In this document: positions 44,018-53,320 of the stretch, piece by piece
How positions within the stretch are numbered: the first letter of the stretch is position 1
How the letters are laid out: each line of letters begins with the position of its first letter
Assembly (NCBI RefSeq): GCF_003610255.1
Contig: NZ_RAPS01000001.1
Span: 5,235,001-5,299,000, forward strand
DNA: 64,000 bases
Source of the DNA: Streptomyces sp. TLI_171
GTDB taxonomy: Bacteria > Actinomycetota > Actinomycetes > Streptomycetales > Streptomycetaceae
Direction: 5' to 3'
Position numbers and translations under genes: made by a program
The notes under the pieces: model-generated
Databases searched by the model: none
What the model was told of the DNA's origin: nothing
Seen by the model: the letters and a program-made list of their open reading frames with translations, nothing else

Positions 44018-47000
44018 ATGGGCGAGGGTGCAAGCGCCGGCTTCGCGGGGGATCCGGCACAGGCGCTGCTGCGGATCAGGGACGCGCACGGCCGACTGTG
44101 CGGGCTCGGCTTCGTCGCCGACCGGTACGGCACGGTGGTCACCGCGCACGAGGCGGTGGCGGGCCTGCCCCGGCTGGTGCTGCACACCCCGGGCGGGCAG
44201 TCCAGGGTGCTCGGTCCGGAGAGCGTCGACCTGCTCCCCGACCGCGGCCTCGCGCTGCTGCGGACGGACGCCGTCGGCGGCGTCCCCGGGCCCGCCCTGC
44301 CGATCGGGCGCGGCCCGGCGGGAAGGGCCGTCGCGGTGCCCTGCCACCGCTGGGAGGACGGCGCGCCCGTGCTGGTCCGGGGCGGGCCGCTCGGCCGGGA
44401 GAGCGGACGCTGCGCCGACGGCGCGCAACTGCGGCCGGTGCCCGGCGTCCTGGTGCTCGACCTCCCGGTCACCCCGCTCGCCGGGGCGCCGGTGCTCGAC
44501 CCCGACACCGGCGCGGTGCTCGCCGTGGTCGCCCCCCGGATCCGGGCCGTCGAAGGCCCCGGCGTGGCGGCCGTCCCGCTCACCGTCGACGCCGCCGCCC
44601 CCGCCGGGGACCCGCTCGGCGCGCTGCTCGCCCGCAACGGCGCCGCGGTACCGGCGTTCGGGCGGGCGCTCAACCTGGGCGGGGCGCTGCGCCTGACGGA
44701 GACCCAGCTGGAGACCGCCGCCGCCGGGCCCGGCCGGATCGCCGAACTGGCCGCCGACCGGGTGGACCGGCCCGACGGACTCAGCGGCGAGGAACCGCAG
44801 GACACCCTCACCGTGCTGCTCGGCGACACCGGCAGCGGCCGGAGCACCGAACTCGCCGCCCTCGCCGTCCGCCGGGCCGGCGCCGCACAGCCGCTGCCCA
44901 CCCTCTGGCTGCGCGGCGCCGACCTGGCCGCCGGCGACCGCGCCCTCGGCGACCCGCTGCGCCGCCGACTCGCGGACGCCGCCCGGGCGTTGGGCGTCCC
45001 CGAGCCCGACCCCGGCGAGCTGGCCGACCTGTGCGCCGACGCCGGCCGTCCGCTGCTGGTCGTGCTCGACGGCCCCGAGGAGGCGCCGCTGGCACTCTCC
45101 GCCCGCTGGCTGGCCGCCGGACTGGACTGGCTGCGCGGCCACCGGGCCCGCGCGCTGGTGGCCTGCCGCCCCGACGGGTGGGAGCAGCTCGGCCCCTGGC
45201 GGGCCGCCGCCCGCGCGCTCTGGCTGGGCCCGCTCACCGACGACGCCGCGGCCCGCGCCGGCCGCCGCTACGGCCTGCCCGAGGCCTTCCTCGCGCCCGC
45301 CGACCGCGGCCACCCGCTGGCCCTGCGGCTGGCCGGCGAACTGCGCACCGCGGGCGTGCACGGCCCGGTCGGCAGCCGCACCGAACTCTTCGACGGCTGG
45401 CTCGACCTGGCCTGCCTCACCGTCGCCCGCCGGGTCGCCGTCGCCCCCGGCGGGCAGCGCCGCCACCGGCGCGGCGACCCCGTCCCGCCCGGCGAGGACG
45501 CCCGGCAGGTGCGGCGGCTCGCGGCCGTGGCGGCGGGCCGCCTGCACGAGGCCGCCCGGCTGATGCTCGGCGCGGGCGACGGGGCGCTGCCCGCAGCCGA
45601 GTTCGAGCGGCTCTTCCCGGCGGCGGGCGGCTGGGCCAGGGCGGTCCGCGAGGAGCGCCTGCTCGTCCCGGCGGGCGCCGGGCACCGGGCCGGGCACGAG
45701 GAGTGGGGCGAGTGGCTGCAGAGCCTGCACCTCGACCTCGACGCGGCGCTGCGGCTGCTGCTGGAGGAGGACGGGGGAGGGACCGAGAACGGCCCCGCGG
45801 GCGGCGGGAGTCCGGCGGACCGGCCCGGGCAGGACGATCCGCCGGTGACGGCCGGTCGGGGCGCGGGCGTCGACGGCCACGCGGGTGGCGCCGGGGCGGT
45901 GACGGCCGATCACGGCGAGAGTGGTGACGTCCCGGCGGAGGTGGCGGCCGGTCGGGACGCGGGTGTCGACGGCCACGCGGGTGGCGCCGGAGCGGGGGCG
46001 GCGACGGCCGGTCGGGGTGCGAGGGGCGACCGTCCCGCAGGGGGTGTGGGGACAGTCGTGGTGACGGGCCGTCAGGAGGTCGCCGGGGTCGACGGGTGCC
46101 CGAGTGGCACGGGGGAGGACCGGCAGGCCCAGGGATTCGTCGGGCGGGGACGGGTCGGGGTGGTGGTGGGCGCGGTGCGGCGGCTGGGGGCGCTGCGGGG
46201 AGTCGCCGCGCTGGACGTGTGGCTGCACCGGATCCGGCTGGCCCTGGAGCGCTCCGAGCGCGGGGGCGAGGCCGACTGGTGGGCCGGGCGGCTGCTGGCC
46301 GAGGGCCTCGCGGGCAGCCCGGACCCGGCCGCGCACCGGGAGCTGCTGGAGCTGCTGGCCGAACGGGCCGGCCGGGACGAGCGGTTCGGCCCGGCGTTCT
46401 GGGCCGGCCTGCCGCTGCCGCGGGCCGACCGGCTGGCGCTGCTCGGCCGGCTCGCGGAGGGCGCCGGGCCGGGCCCCCGCGCGGTGCTCCGGGACGCCGC
46501 GGCGGAGCTGCTGGCGGCCGACCCGCACGGCGTGCTGCCGCTGCTGTGCGGCTGGTTCGCGGCGGGGGAGGGCGCCGCCGAGCTCGCGGAGGGGCTGCTG
46601 TACGAGCACCGGGCGCTGGCGCTGGACGAGCTGACCGAGGCGCTGGTCGGCGCCGCCCACCCGCGCGCCGACGCGCTGCTCGGCCGGCTCGCCGAACGTG
46701 AGCCGTCCGCGCTGTGCCGGGCGGTCGACCGGTGGAGCCACGACCCGCGCCCGGAGCGGCACGTCGCGGCGGCCGTGCACGCGCTGCGGACCGCCCCGCA
46801 CGCGGCCGGGTCCGGCGCGAAGCTGCTGCGGCTGGCCGCCCGGACGCTGCTGGCCCGGGAGGACGAGCCGGCGCTGCACGGCGCCGCGCTGGCGCTGCTG
46901 GTGCGCGACCCGCAGGCCGGCGCCGAGCACCTGGCGGCGGCGCTGGCCGCGTACCGGGCCGGCGATCCGTTCCTGACCGCGGAGGTGCTGGCGGAACTGC

Positions 47001-47713
47001 TGGAGGCGTTTCCGGAGCAGGTGCTGTCGGCGGTGCGCGAGCGGCTTCGGGTGCCGGGGGCGCGGGTCGGCGACGGGCTGCGGGTGCTGCACCGGGCGGC
47101 CGACCCCGCGGTGGTGCGCTCGGGGGCGCTGTTCGCGGCCGAGTTGCTGCGGGACGGGCCGGAGCGGGCCGAGGCGGTGGCCGGCTACCTGGACCGGCTG
47201 CTGGACGCCGGGCAGGACGGCCGCCCGCTGCTGCCCGCCGTGCTGGCGGCGGGGCCCGCGGCCCGGGCCAGGTTCGCGCCGGTGCTGGCAGCGCCCGGCG
47301 ACGGCCGGGAGGCCCTGCTGGAGGCCCTGCTGGCGGCCGAGCACGACCCGGTGGTGCTGGCCGCCGTGGTGGAGGCGCTGGCGGCCCGGCACGCCGGTCA
47401 CCCGGAGCGGCGGGTGCGCCACCTGCTGGGCCGGATCGCCGAACGCTGGCCCGACGCGGACGCCGTCCTGGTGCGCTGCGCGGGCCGCTGGGCGGGTTTC
47501 GCCCGGCTGCTGGCCGACTGGCCCGAGGACGCCCCGCCGCCGCCCGCGGGGCCCCGGCTGACCAGGATGCGGACGCTGACCTCGGCCGGTCGGGACCCGC
47601 AGTACGCCGCCGCGGAGGCGGAACGCCAGGTCGACCGGCCCGGCGGCCGTCTGACCGGTCACACCAAGGGCCTTCCGGTACCTGGACAGGGCCGGTCGCA
47701 TGGCACGCTATAG
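44018..47713 (+). CDS. Degenerate trypsin-like domain fused to a P-loop NTPase and repeat region
   Basis: 1231-residue protein. Residues 1-200 have the trypsin-fold pattern with catalytic-His segment VVTAHEAV, but the Asp strand reads RGLALLR (D to G) and the Ser segment reads TPLAGAPVL (S to A). Proteolysis is therefore unlikely. Residues ~265-470 are a P-loop NTPase with Walker A LLGDTGSGRSTELAAL and Walker B PLLVVLDGPEE. A Gly-rich repeat linker (nt 45848-46040) follows, then ~500 residues of short Leu/Ala helices like HEAT repeats. The layout recalls STAND-type signalling proteins. Similar genes sit beside ribF in Streptomyces. ATG 44018 after GGGAGG is preferred to GTG 43955. Function is unknown. 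Confidence 0.8.
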   Translation: MGEGASAGFAGDPAQALLRIRDAHGRLCGLGFVADRYGTVVTAHEAVAGLPRLVLHTPGGQSRVLGPESVDLLPDRGLALLRTDAVGGVPGPALPIGRGPAGRAVAVPCHRWEDGAPVLVRGGPLGRESGRCADGAQLRPVPGVLVLDLPVTPLAGAPVLDPDTGAVLAVVAPRIRAVEGPGVAAVPLTVDAAAPAGDPLGALLARNGAAVPAFGRALNLGGALRLTETQLETAAAGPGRIAELAADRVDRPDGLSGEEPQDTLTVLLGDTGSGRSTELAALAVRRAGAAQPLPTLWLRGADLAAGDRALGDPLRRRLADAARALGVPEPDPGELADLCADAGRPLLVVLDGPEEAPLALSARWLAAGLDWLRGHRARALVACRPDGWEQLGPWRAAARALWLGPLTDDAAARAGRRYGLPEAFLAPADRGHPLALRLAGELRTAGVHGPVGSRTELFDGWLDLACLTVARRVAVAPGGQRRHRRGDPVPPGEDARQVRRLAAVAAGRLHEAARLMLGAGDGALPAAEFERLFPAAGGWARAVREERLLVPAGAGHRAGHEEWGEWLQSLHLDLDAALRLLLEEDGGGTENGPAGGGSPADRPGQDDPPVTAGRGAGVDGHAGGAGAVTADHGESGDVPAEVAAGRDAGVDGHAGGAGAGAATAGRGARGDRPAGGVGTVVVTGRQEVAGVDGCPSGTGEDRQAQGFVGRGRVGVVVGAVRRLGALRGVAALDVWLHRIRLALERSERGGEADWWAGRLLAEGLAGSPDPAAHRELLELLAERAGRDERFGPAFWAGLPLPRADRLALLGRLAEGAGPGPRAVLRDAAAELLAADPHGVLPLLCGWFAAGEGAAELAEGLLYEHRALALDELTEALVGAAHPRADALLGRLAEREPSALCRAVDRWSHDPRPERHVAAAVHALRTAPHAAGSGAKLLRLAARTLLAREDEPALHGAALALLVRDPQAGAEHLAAALAAYRAGDPFLTAEVLAELLEAFPEQVLSAVRERLRVPGARVGDGLRVLHRAADPAVVRSGALFAAELLRDGPERAEAVAGYLDRLLDAGQDGRPLLPAVLAAGPAARARFAPVLAAPGDGREALLEALLAAEHDPVVLAAVVEALAARHAGHPERRVRHLLGRIAERWPDADAVLVRCAGRWAGFARLLADWPEDAPPPPAGPRLTRMRTLTSAGRDPQYAAAEAERQVDRPGGRLTGHTKGLPVPGQGRSHGTL
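45848..46040 (+). repeat. Gly-rich linker repeats in the pseudo-protease NTPase gene
   Basis: Two copies of about 55 bp begin GGCCGGTCGG at 45850 and 45946, and a partial third begins near 46008. They encode GRGAGVDGHAGGAGA, GRDAGVDGHAGGAGA and GRGARGDRPAGG. They separate the NTPase from the helical C-terminal part. Confidence 0.7.
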
Positions 47714-47775
47714 GAGTTCGGTTTCGGTCTTTCGAGTGCACGGGTGTGCACACCGTAGGAACAAGGAGCGGTCAG

Positions 47776-48720
47776 GTGCAGCGCTGGCACGGCCTGGAGG
47801 AGATCCCCGGGGACTGGGGGCGCAGCGTCGTCACCATCGGATCGTTCGACGGGGTCCACCGCGGACACCAGTTGATCATCAACCGGGTGGTGGAGCTGGC
47901 CGCGGAGTTGGGGGCGAGGTCGGTGGTGGTCACCTTCGACCCGCACCCGAGCGAGGTGGTCCGGCCGGGCAGCCACCCGGCGCTGCTCGCCCCGCAGCCG
48001 CGGCGGGCCGAACTGGTCGAGCAGCTGGGCGTGGACGCCGTCCTGGTGCTGCCGTTCACCGCCGAGTTCTCGAAGGAGTCGCCCGAGTTCTTCGTGCAGT
48101 CGGTGCTGGTCGACGCGCTGCACGCGAAGGCCGTGGTGGAGGGCCCCAACTTCCGCTTCGGGCACCGGGCGGCGGGCGACGTCGAGCTGCTCGCCGAACT
48201 CGGCCGGGCCGAGGACTTCACGGTCGAAGTGGTCGACCTGCAGGTGCGCGGGGCCGCGGGCGACGGCGAGCCGTTCTCGTCCAGCCTGTGCCGCCGGCTG
48301 GTCGCGGCCGGTGACCTGGCGGGCGTCGCGGAGATCCTCGGCCGCCCGCACCGGGTCGAGGGCGAGGTGGTCCGCGGAGCCCAGCGCGGCCGCGAACTCG
48401 GCTACCCCACCGCCAACGTGGACACCGTGCCGCACTCGGCGATCCCCGCCGACGGCGTGTACGCGGGCTGGCTGACCGCCGACGGCGAGACCATGCCCGC
48501 CGCGATCTCGGTCGGCACCAACCCGACCTTCGACGGCACCACCCGCACCGTCGAGGCGTACGCCATCGACCGGGTCGGACTCGACCTGTACGGGCAGCAC
48601 GTGGCCGTCGACTTCCTGGCCTGGCTGCGCGGCATGGAGAAGTTCGACACCATCGACGCGCTGCTTGAGCGGATGGCCGAGGACGTCAAGCGCGCCCGGG
48701 ACCTCACCGCCCGGGACTGA
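47776..48720 (+). CDS. ribF: Bifunctional riboflavin kinase / FAD synthetase
   Basis: 314-residue enzyme that phosphorylates riboflavin to FMN and adenylates FMN to FAD. The N-terminal adenylyltransferase domain has VTIGSFDGVHRGHQ and VVTFDPHPSEVV. The middle part has VVEGPNFRFGHRAAGD. The C-terminal kinase domain has RGRELGYPTANVD and VGTNPTFDGTTRTVEAY. GTG 47776 is preceded by AAGGAGCG. It is followed by a strong terminator. The 62-nt gap from the NTPase gene leaves cotranscription possible. Confidence 0.95.
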   Translation: MQRWHGLEEIPGDWGRSVVTIGSFDGVHRGHQLIINRVVELAAELGARSVVVTFDPHPSEVVRPGSHPALLAPQPRRAELVEQLGVDAVLVLPFTAEFSKESPEFFVQSVLVDALHAKAVVEGPNFRFGHRAAGDVELLAELGRAEDFTVEVVDLQVRGAAGDGEPFSSSLCRRLVAAGDLAGVAEILGRPHRVEGEVVRGAQRGRELGYPTANVDTVPHSAIPADGVYAGWLTADGETMPAAISVGTNPTFDGTTRTVEAYAIDRVGLDLYGQHVAVDFLAWLRGMEKFDTIDALLERMAEDVKRARDLTARD

Positions 48721-48733
48721 CCGGCGCACGCCG

Positions 48734-48772
48734 GAAGGCCCCCTGCGGAGACTCTTTCCGCAGGGGGCCTTC
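48734..48772. terminator. Terminator between ribF and the type VII ParA-like gene
   Basis: GAAGGCCCCCTGCGGA pairs perfectly (16 bp) with TCCGCAGGGGGCCTTC across a 7-nt loop. It lies 13 nt after the ribF stop and serves the convergent leftward gene as well. Confidence 0.85.
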
Positions 48773-48782
48773 TGACGGCTGC

Positions 48783-50726
48783 TCAGCCCTGGTGGGGCGG
48801 CGGGTAGCCGTACCCGGGCGGCGGCGCCTCGTGCGGCGGCGGGTAGCCGTAGCCGGGCTGCGGGGCCTGCGGCGGGTACGGCTGGCCCGGCTGCTGCGGG
48901 TACGGCTGCGGCTGCTGCCACGGCTGGCCCTGCTGCGGGTAGCCGCCCTGCTGCGGGTACTGCTGGGGGTACGGCTGCTGCGGCTGTTGCTGCTGCTGCC
49001 AGTTCTGCTGCTGGGCCTGCCAGCCGCCCTGCTGCTGGGAGCGGGCGATGTCCTCACCGACCAGCGCGGCCAGCTCGAAGTAGGCGTCCCGGACCTTCGG
49101 CCGCATCATCTGCAGGTTGACCTCGGCGCCGGCCGCCAGCGACTCGTCGAACGGCACCACGATGACACCGCGGCAGCGGGTCTGGAAGTGCGCCACGATG
49201 TCCTCGACCCTGATCATCTTGCTGGTCTCGCGCACCCCGGAGACCACCGTGATCGAGCGCTGCACCAGGTCCGCGTAGCCGTGTGCGGACAGCCAGTCCA
49301 GCGTGGTGGAGGCACTGGAGGCGCCGTCCACGCTGGGCGTGGCCACCACGATCAGCTGGTCCGCGAGGTCCAGCACGCCGCGCATCGCCGAGTACAGCAG
49401 ACCGGTGCCGGAGTCGGTCAGGATGATCGGGTAGTGCTGCCCGAGCACCTGGATGACCTGACGGTAGTCCGAGTCGTCGAAGGTGGTGGAGACCGCCGGG
49501 TCCACGTCGTTGGCGACGATCTCCAGGCCCGAGTTCGGGTCCTGCGAGGTGAACTGACGGATGTCCATGTAGCTGCGGATGTGCGGGATCGCGGTCACCA
49601 GGTCGCGGATGGTCGCCCCGGTCTGCCGCTTGATCCGGCGGCCCAGGGTGCCCGCGTCCGGGTTGGCGTCGATCGCGATGACCTTGTCCTGCCGCTCGCT
49701 GGCCAGCATCGCGCCCAGCGAGGTGGTCGTCGTGGTCTTGCCGACGCCGCCCTTGAGGCTGATCACCGCGATCCGGTAGCAGGTCATCACGGGGTGCCGG
49801 ATCAGCTCCAGCTTCTGCTGCTTGTCGGCCTGCGCCGACTTGCCGCCGAACTGGAACCGGGACTGCTTCTGCACCTTCGGCTGCCCGCGCAGCAGCCGGT
49901 CCGAGGACAGCTCGACCGCCGCCGTGTAGCCCAGCGCCGCACCGTGCGCCGCGGCCTGCGGCCCGGGCTGCTGGAACTGCGCCGGCGCCTGCGGAGCACC
50001 GTGCGGATTGGCCTGCGGGTACGGCTGCTGCCCCTGCTGCGGCCAGCCGCCGGCCCGCGGGTCCACCGGCCACTGCGGCGGCGGCTGCTGGCCCTGCTGC
50101 TGCGGCGGCTGCTGCTGGGGGTACGGCTGCTGGCCCTGCTGCGGGTAGCCGCCCTGCTGCGGGTACTGCGGGGGGTACGGCTGCGGAGGCTGCTGCTGCG
50201 GGTACGGCTGCTGGGCCTGCTGCGGATGCACGACCGGCGGCTGGACCGTGGTCGGCTCCACCGGGGGCTGCGGCTGCTCGGGCTGCGGCACGGCGGGAGG
50301 CTGCGGCGCCACCGGCGGCTGCTGCACGGCCTGCGGCACCACGGGCGGCTGGACGGACGTCTGCTCGGCGGGAGGCTGCACGACCGGCGGTGCGGCCTGC
50401 ACCGTGGGAGGCTGCCCGGCCTCCGGCACGGCGGGGGGCTGCGGCTGCTCGGGCTGCGGCGCGACGGGGGGCTGCACGACGGGGGGCTGCACGACGGGAG
50501 GCTGGGCGACGACGGGAGGCTGTGCGGCCTGCGGGGGCTGCTGGACGGGCTGCTGCTGCACCGGAGGCGGCTGCGCGGCCTGCGGCGGCTGCGGCTCGGA
50601 CGGCGCGCTCGGCGCGGCGCTCTGGGTGTACCAGGACGGCGGGGTGTAGTCCGGGGCGTCGGACCAGTCATCGTCGTCCTCGGCCGCGTTGTCGCCGACG
50701 TAGACGCCGTCCCGATCGCTGCTCAC
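48783..50726 (-). CDS. ParA/MinD-like ATPase of the type VII secretion locus (EspI-like)
   Basis: 647-residue protein. Residues 1-300 are Pro/Gln-rich low complexity (PPVQQPP-type repeats, YPQQ repeats). Then comes a ParA/MinD domain with deviant Walker [22 protein letters not shown], switch region [20 protein letters not shown] and Walker B-like [14 protein letters not shown]. The last ~80 residues are again Gln/Pro-rich ([18 protein letters not shown]). The domain order resembles mycobacterial EspI and the Streptomyces ESX-associated ParA protein. It may modulate the secretion apparatus. GTG 50726 follows GGGAG. It is the last gene of the leftward eccE operon. Confidence 0.88.
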   Translation of the reverse strand: MSSDRDGVYVGDNAAEDDDDWSDAPDYTPPSWYTQSAAPSAPSEPQPPQAAQPPPVQQQPVQQPPQAAQPPVVAQPPVVQPPVVQPPVAPQPEQPQPPAVPEAGQPPTVQAAPPVVQPPAEQTSVQPPVVPQAVQQPPVAPQPPAVPQPEQPQPPVEPTTVQPPVVHPQQAQQPYPQQQPPQPYPPQYPQQGGYPQQGQQPYPQQQPPQQQGQQPPPQWPVDPRAGGWPQQGQQPYPQANPHGAPQAPAQFQQPGPQAAAHGAALGYTAAVELSSDRLLRGQPKVQKQSRFQFGGKSAQADKQQKLELIRHPVMTCYRIAVISLKGGVGKTTTTTSLGAMLASERQDKVIAIDANPDAGTLGRRIKRQTGATIRDLVTAIPHIRSYMDIRQFTSQDPNSGLEIVANDVDPAVSTTFDDSDYRQVIQVLGQHYPIILTDSGTGLLYSAMRGVLDLADQLIVVATPSVDGASSASTTLDWLSAHGYADLVQRSITVVSGVRETSKMIRVEDIVAHFQTRCRGVIVVPFDESLAAGAEVNLQMMRPKVRDAYFELAALVGEDIARSQQQGGWQAQQQNWQQQQQPQQPYPQQYPQQGGYPQQGQPWQQPQPYPQQPGQPYPPQAPQPGYGYPPPHEAPPPGYGYPPPHQG

Positions 50727-50899
50727 TGGGGCTCCCTCGTTCTCGCCGAAGTTGCTTCGGCGCTTGCCGTCGGGCATTAAGACTAGGCGGTGTACGCCCA
50801 TGGGCTGAAGGCGGTGCCCGACCTGACGGCGGATCGGAGCGACCCGGCCGGCCGGCCCGGGCGGCGGCAGGCCGCCCGGCGCCGACCGGCCGGTCCGCG

Positions 50900-51658
50900 T
50901 CAGTCCATGCGGCGGGGACCGCCCAGCACCTGGGTCTCGGACTCGCCCGGATTGGTCATCACGTACTGGCGGCGCATCCGGGTCGCCCACAGCGTGACGT
51001 TGTCCGGCAGCGTCGGCAGCGCGGCCACGTCGCCCGGACCGAGCGACAGCATCCGGCCGATGATCTCCGACTCCTGCGGGGAGATCCGCTGCAGGCCGAC
51101 CAGGTCGGCGGCGTTCAGCACCCGGGCCGCGTTCGGGCCCAGGTACGGCAGCACCGTCAGGGTGGTCTGCCACGGCGCCGCGGACAGCCGGCTGCGCGAG
51201 GGGCGCGCACCCAGGTCGCGGACCACCAGAACGGGGGACGCCACCGACGCGCCCTGCGCGCCGAGCCGGCCCACCTGGTGGATCGTCACGCACGGCTGTC
51301 CGCCGCCCGCGGCCTGCGCCATCGGCGCCCACGCCTGCGGACGGCCGGTCTCCACCGCGATCCGGGCGCCGGTCGCGGTCGCCCGCAGCGCGATCAGCTG
51401 CGCCGTCCACATGCCGCCGACCAGCACCACGTCGTACGCGGTGGGCCGGAACAGGCCGATCACGGCCGGGTTCTGCTGCTGGTCGCTGCCGATCACCACG
51501 CCGTCGTCGCCGACCGGGAAGGACAGCGCGGACAGGTCCTCGACGGTCAGCACGTGCTTCTCCCGGCGCGGGCCGCGCAGGCCGAAACCGGGACGGACCC
51601 GCACCGGGCGCTGCTCGGCCGGCAGCGGACCCTGGCCGGAGTAGGTCTGGTAGGCCAT
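50900..51658 (-). CDS. Type VII secretion locus protein, function unknown
   Basis: 252-residue protein without signal peptide, starting [18 protein letters not shown] and containing [19 protein letters not shown] and [22 protein letters not shown]. It has mixed alpha/beta character with a single weak hydrophobic stretch ([19 protein letters not shown]). The ATG at 51658 shares its A with the eccE TGA (TGATG), so it is translationally coupled to eccE, and the ParA-like gene follows 173 nt later. Homologs are known to me only as conserved members of Streptomyces ESX loci. Confidence 0.82.
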   Translation of the reverse strand: MAYQTYSGQGPLPAEQRPVRVRPGFGLRGPRREKHVLTVEDLSALSFPVGDDGVVIGSDQQQNPAVIGLFRPTAYDVVLVGGMWTAQLIALRATATGARIAVETGRPQAWAPMAQAAGGGQPCVTIHQVGRLGAQGASVASPVLVVRDLGARPSRSRLSAAPWQTTLTVLPYLGPNAARVLNAADLVGLQRISPQESEIIGRMLSLGPGDVAALPTLPDNVTLWATRMRRQYVMTNPGESETQVLGGPRRMD

Positions 51659-53037
51659 CAGGACGTCCCTCCCAGGGGCAGCGTGGCGAGCAGGCCGGGC
51701 GCGTGCTCCAGGTCGAGGCGGGTCAGCGAGGCGCCGGCGTGCTGCGCGTGGGACTCCACCAGGCGGCCCACCTGGGCCACCTCGCTCTCGCTGCGCCCGG
51801 TCAGCCGCAGGTGGCCGCTGAGCGCCACCGAGCCGCCCATCGCCCGGGTCGCGGTGATCGCGAAGGTGGAGGCGAACGCCGGGGTGCCGGTGAGCCGGTT
51901 CACCAGCTCGGGGGCGGCGACCCGGCCGCCGCCGACGCCCGGACGGGACAGCGTCGGCCACTTGGAGATCCAGTACGTGGTGTGCCAGCGGTCGTCGATC
52001 CGGCAGAACTTCGCCGACTCCTGCGCCCGGCGGGCACCGGCGCCGCCGCCGCCGGATCCCTGCCGGCCGGCCACCGCCACCGGGTTGGCGCACACCGAGA
52101 TGGCCAGCGCGGCGATCAGCTCCCGCTCGTCCAGCACGGTCGCGGTGAACCCGGCGCTGTTCAGCCGCCCGGCGAGCTGGTCGGTCACCCGCTGCAGCGC
52201 CTTGCGGGCGCCCTCCTCGCCGCCGCCGCGGGCCAGCACGGCGGTGGAGGCGCGCTCCGGGTCGAGCTTGAGGGCGACCCAGGTCAGGCGCAGGGCCGGG
52301 GTGGACACCCCGCCCGGGGCCTGCTGGTAGGCGCGGGCCGCCAGCGAGTGCTCGGGCAGGTGCGGGGCGGGGGCGGGCTGGGTGTGCTGGACCAGCTGAA
52401 CCGACTCCAGGCCGATGTCGTCGACCTGGAGGATCGAGCAGATCAGGTCCAGCGGCAGTCCGGCGCCGGCCCGGCCGGGTCGCAGCGGCTGGTCCTTCGA
52501 CTGCACCAGCAGCACCGAGGTGAAGAAGGTGCCGTCGCCGACCATGCCGGTCTCGCGGCGCAGCGGGCGGCCGTCGCCGAGGTCGGTCTCGATCGCGTGG
52601 GTGCAGGTCCGCAGGGCCGGCTCCAGCTCCATCACCGGCGCCAGCGCCGGGTCGGTGCCGGGCGGCGGAACGTTGTACTTGGCGTCCCGGCGGCGGGAGT
52701 TGTACGCGGAGCGGACCCCCATCGCCTCGCCGGTGGTGCGGCCGCCGAGCCGCAGCAGCGCGACCACCACGAGGATCGCGGCGGGCACCCCGAAGGCGGC
52801 CGCCATCATCGAGTCGATCGACCAGCCGACCGCCACCAGGGCGGCGGCGACCTCGAGTTGGACGATCTGCTTCATCTCGAGGCGGCGGGCCAGCAGGCCG
52901 GGCCTGGGCAGCAGCCGCAGGCCCACCGCCCCGGTCGGGGCGGCCTGCGGCGCGGTGCGGGCCCGGCGTCCGCCCGGGGCGTCCGGCCTCCGGCCGTGCG
53001 AGCTGGAGCGTCGTGCTGGAGCGGACTGGCTTGGCAT
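51658..53037 (-). CDS. eccE: Type VII secretion protein EccE
   Basis: 459-residue membrane component of the ESX secretion complex. A basic N-terminal region precedes two membrane segments around residues 57-93 ([40 protein letters not shown]). A cytosolic EccE domain follows ([20 protein letters not shown], then [27 protein letters not shown]). This matches the EccE family layout. It is the first gene of the leftward set and diverges from eccB across a 283-nt regulatory region. Confidence 0.9.
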   Translation of the reverse strand: MPSQSAPARRSSSHGRRPDAPGGRRARTAPQAAPTGAVGLRLLPRPGLLARRLEMKQIVQLEVAAALVAVGWSIDSMMAAAFGVPAAILVVVALLRLGGRTTGEAMGVRSAYNSRRRDAKYNVPPPGTDPALAPVMELEPALRTCTHAIETDLGDGRPLRRETGMVGDGTFFTSVLLVQSKDQPLRPGRAGAGLPLDLICSILQVDDIGLESVQLVQHTQPAPAPHLPEHSLAARAYQQAPGGVSTPALRLTWVALKLDPERASTAVLARGGGEEGARKALQRVTDQLAGRLNSAGFTATVLDERELIAALAISVCANPVAVAGRQGSGGGGAGARRAQESAKFCRIDDRWHTTYWISKWPTLSRPGVGGGRVAAPELVNRLTGTPAFASTFAITATRAMGGSVALSGHLRLTGRSESEVAQVGRLVESHAQHAGASLTRLDLEHAPGLLATLPLGGTS

Positions 53038-53320
53038 CCCCCGATTTGCCCTCTCTGCTTCAGATGTGCCGTCAGATCCCCGTCGGCGGGCCGGAAGGGT
53101 GGACCCGGCGGAGCCCCGCCCGGGTCACCCGGCGGATCCCCGCTCGGGTCGGCGGCCCGGATGGAAGACCGTCGGAGCCTACCCGTTACCGTACTCACCG
53201 TCTGCTGTCGCATCGTAGAGGGTTGGCCGGTCCGGCCGCCCGGCGGGTGGCAGACTCACGGACGGCACAAGCGCGTTGACACCCGCAGGTGCGGGTCACA
53301 CAGGGGAGACGGGGACGAGC
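53038..53320. promoter_or_regulatory. Divergent promoter region eccE / eccB
   Basis: It contains two tandem 24-nt units (53104-53127 and 53128-53151), each beginning ACCCGGCGG and ending CGGGTC, with two differences. It also has a -35 TTGACA at 53276-53281 followed by the perfect dyad ACCCGCAGGTGCGGGT (53281-53296), which would lie between -35 and -10 of eccB. The -10 is weak. No small gene is convincing. Confidence 0.5.

Noticed and set aside
43070-47701. A 1543-codon minus-strand frame across the GNAT and NTPase genes.
   Set aside because: It runs through several real genes on both strands, has no domain, and shows repeats complementary to the coding strand.
48900-50640. Repeated Pro/Gln codons looked like a possible CRISPR or satellite array.
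   Set aside because: Units vary in length and keep the reading frame of the ParA-like protein; no spacer-repeat structure exists.
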